The notes under the pieces are model-generated. The model was not told the DNA's origin, ran no database searches, and saw only the letters and a list, made by a program, of their open reading frames with translations. 64,000 nucleotides of DNA, from the NCBI GenBank assembly GCA_963556255.1, contig OY744608.1:31781654-31845653 (forward strand), given 5' to 3'. The first letter of the stretch is position 1. Each line of letters starts with the position of its first letter. Origin of the DNA: Allolobophora icterica. Lineage: Eukaryota > Annelida > Clitellata > Crassiclitellata > Lumbricidae. The position numbers and the translations under genes are program-made. Shown here one piece after another: positions 61,034 to 64,000 of this stretch.

Positions 61034-62712
61034 CTATACCTAGATGTAAAAGTAAAGGACACTCAATAGCAAATACCTTCCTTCTGTGGGTCAGGCAGTA
61101 GAAAGCTTACACACTAAATTAGTCTTCATCACACAACACAAATCTTGTTTATTCCCTATGAAGGAATACTGTTTTTTAGAAAAAATGTGGAACAGTGCTT
61201 ACTTTCAGTTCACACAGGACTTTGAAACCAGGTCGCAGACAAAGAAAGCCAACACATTAGCCACTTGGGCACTGTGCCACCTTTAAATGCATACAGTATT
61301 TAGCAAGTACCTCTACCAGCACAGTTCTTGATTTATTTAAGTGGAAATGCAACACAAAACCAGAAGAAACCTCCACCAATCACAGAGAGACTCTGCCACA
61401 TGCAAGATTATGTTACAGCGCTTCTCGTTTGTTGGAGCATTCTAAAACAACTTGCATTTCCTATTGTACATCATTCAGTAAGCATTTAAACTGACATCTA
61501 ATTTTGATTGACATCCACATGAATGACTTTGGCAAAGAACTTATAGCAAGCCTCAGGAAAAGCAAAATGAAGCTAGTCTGCATGAAATAAAGTTTATTTC
61601 AGTCGATTATTAATTTACACAGTGTAAATAATTCAAATTTTAATCCAGCAACCTAATGAATCAATATTTGAAGGAACATTGTTTATGGTGTGGTTAAAGT
61701 AATGACATTCAGTTGGTCTATTTTATTTTTAAATACTGGTTCAGTATTTGCCACAAAATCTAATGAACGTGCTTCAAATGCGTCTATTTCTAGTTAGTTG
61801 ATTAATAACCAGTCAATTAATATCCAGGGCAGCAACGACATTGATGCTTGCCCAAAGCAAGAAAAGAACAAGTACTGCCACTGCTCACAGTCAATATCAC
61901 TGTCTCAACCAAGTGTCGAAGACAATCATTCTAGCTGCTGTATAATTAATTGTCATATTCCTTCTGCAAGGCAGCACATTATGATAGGATGAGGAAGTAT
62001 TATATTACAGCAGTTTGTCATGTTTTACTACATTCAAAACTCTTAAATTGTAACAATACATTAGAGTTTATTAATAAAGAGTATATTTCTTAAATTAAGA
62101 AAAACAATCACAGAAACAAAACACCTACTGATCTCCAAATTTATCATCTCTTTTGCCCTTCTCAAGACCAGCTAACCAAACCGAGTCAGTCAGAACACCG
62201 ATGACTTCTAACCGAATCCTGCCCCAATCACGGAATTATGCCAATTCTGAACGGTAACATCGTCATGGCAAAATCATTTCTAAAACAATCGCGTTTCTCT
62301 TTAAAGCTGGGCAGTATGTGTCAAACGCTGCTAGTCTGCTAGGTCAGATGTAGACAGCCAAACTGTGTATGTTTGGAGATTGGACTAATAGCACAATAAA
62401 CATAAGCTTAAACTCAGCATCCTGTGCCACAGATTCATCAGTTCTTCTGCCCCTGTTCACCCATTCAGCAGCCACAATAGGGTGGATTGCCATCAGTTAT
62501 GTTTCGGCCACAACCTGCATTAATACATATGGCAAAAGAGCTGTGTAATCCAGTTAGAACAAAAAGAAATTCACCTAATTATTGTGCCTTCCCAGAAATC
62601 GTAGTCTCCGCCTTGATTCGTGTGTGTAAGAAATTGGTACCCCCACTTTTTAGATCAGTTACGCCCCTGCCACCCACCCCGTTTTTTTTATCGGGCTTCG
62701 CCCTCGATTTAG
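61034..62712. other. Repeat-poor AT-rich stretch
   Basis: Low-GC, without long ORFs or recognised repeats until about 62.57 kb. There a phrase shared with 50.8 kb (ATTATTGTGCCTTCCCAGA) appears. Confidence 0.4.
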
Positions 62713-64000
62713 CCCTTCCAGAATTGTTCAGTTCCGGAACATTTTTCTAGAAAAAAGCACTGTATATGACCCATGTCATGACCTATGTGACTTCGATGAT
62801 GCTGAATACAGGAATCCTGTCGGCCGTTCAGTCAACACACCCGTAGGTCTACATGTAAGCCTACCTAGCTTACGATGCCCATGCACGGCGCTAGATCAGT
62901 CATGAGCTTTGGGACCGAGCGTAGGCCCTATTCATTGGAGAGTAAGGCCTGATAACAGCACCACTATAGCGGATCCAGAAGTTGAGAAAGGAAACAAACA
63001 TCTATGCAGTCGTTGAGGAGTTGATGGTGGAAGTTTTGACTTCTTTTCGTCATCGAGATTTTTCAACGAAAGAATATAGGCCTACTTTCATGTCATGAAA
63101 TTGCTAAGGACTTTCTTTAGTTCCCTGCCTTTTTGCACACATTTTCCTCGGACCTTTAAATCCGCTATTGCCTCCGAGTGGACTGAGGAAAACCTCGATA
63201 TTGTAGGGCTTATATCCTCCATCAAGTCTAAACTATGCAATGTCGGTCGAATGGAGGAGTAGGGCCTATAGGCTATAATGTTATGTGATGTCCTCAAACG
63301 ACAGTCATCAAGTATGAAGTGGTCCGAGTATACCCCTTCCCTGCAAGACGCAAACCAGATAAAGCACCTGATCGCAAGACTGGATAAGTAAATTGGAGCG
63401 GTGTGACTCCACATATCGCCCTCTGCGCAATACTCAAATAACCTATTCATACTTACGCACAGAAGCTTCCTTGGGTCGCAAAAGTCATGCTGCAGCATAG
63501 GACACAAGATTCCCCTCGTAGGCTATGTTTTAAGTAACTAATGAAATGCCATGTACATTGAATGGATTTAGCCTAGACAGCAATCGACTCTGGGCTGAAT
63601 ATAAAAGAATTTAAAGTGGCATTTAAGCCACAAAGATGTCAAAGCCGTCAGTAATTACACAGCTTCAATTCACTTCGGCAAACTGTCCCACTGATGTTTT
63701 CGACACACGCCTCTCTAGACTAGGCCTAGGACCCTTCTTATTTGGCTGCTTCCGATCTCCATGGGGCAGGAATTTTTTTCTTGAGGGGGGGGAGAATTTT
63801 TGTAGGGCAGCAAAGTGACGTGTTTGCATATGAATGGACACAGAACATGTGACAACTTTAAAAAGAATTAATGTAACAGCTAGGACTTACCTAAATATTT
63901 TTTTTTGCATTGAAAATTGTGTTGGGACTGTTGTAATAATCATAATAAAAAGATTTATTTTTTGCAAGATATTTCCAAAATCTTGGGGGCAAATGCCCCT
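62713..64000 (+). repeat. 1.28-kb dispersed repeat, copy 2 (runs to the window edge)
   Basis: Second copy of 58207-59491. A 139-codon minus-strand frame (63088-63507) is open here but not in copy 1, so I do not treat it as a gene. Confidence 0.85.

Noticed and set aside
63088..63507. 139-codon minus-strand ORF
   Set aside because: Lies in a dispersed repeat and is broken in the other copy at 58.5-59 kb.

Overview
This window is nuclear DNA of an animal, probably a marine invertebrate deuterostome. Three things support that: an animal-type Polinton/Maverick, a Gmr1-type Ty3/gypsy retrotransposon (a clade known mainly from deuterostomes), and tandem C2H2 zinc-finger genes set in repeat-rich DNA full of the palindrome TAGGCCTA. 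An echinoderm is my guess for the lineage; the sequence alone does not prove it.

Positions 1195-21852 hold a nearly complete Polinton (virus-like DNA transposon). Running leftwards on the minus strand are a packaging ATPase, a coiled-coil protein, a penton-like minor capsid protein, a small membrane-active-looking protein, the major capsid protein, a small glycine/cysteine-tailed protein, an adenain-type protease, a phage-tail-fibre-like protein and two unknown proteins. On the plus strand in the middle are a zinc-ribbon/phospholipase A2 protein and a DD35E integrase. To the right, on the minus strand, are a protein-primed DNA polymerase B and a cysteine-rich protein. The morphogenetic genes and the integrase are open. 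The polymerase is broken by two in-frame stops and by a 6.46-kb LTR retrotransposon (12984-19445; 5-bp duplication GGTGG; LTRs differ at 1 of 432 positions). That retrotransposon has one 1627-codon ORF in the order gag-protease-integrase-RT-RNase H, the inverted Ty3/gypsy order typical of Gmr1-like elements. The protease has no ATG and lies in the -1 frame directly after A AAA AAC and a stop, which suggests programmed -1 frameshifting.

From about 22 kb to the right edge the window is host DNA dense in nested repeats. I could define by target duplication about ten non-autonomous hAT-type elements (8-bp duplications), two PIF/Harbinger-type MITEs (TTA/TAA), a complete non-autonomous Helitron (28161-29776) with a 137-bp palindromic tandem array, a second Helitron-like insertion inside a hAT element, a solo LTR, a mariner remnant, LINE remnants of at least two kinds, tRNA-derived SINEs and many microsatellites. 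Host coding signals are few: a probable first coding exon with a signal peptide (23965-24061, minus), a 14-finger C2H2 zinc-finger exon that ends in a frameshift (45404-46831, minus) with a decayed relative at 40.7-41.8 kb, and a possible terminal exon at 60821-61033 (minus).

The left 1.1 kb holds an RTE-like LINE remnant and a SINE. The right end holds the second copy of a repeat of about 1.28 kb, also present at 58.2-59.5 kb.
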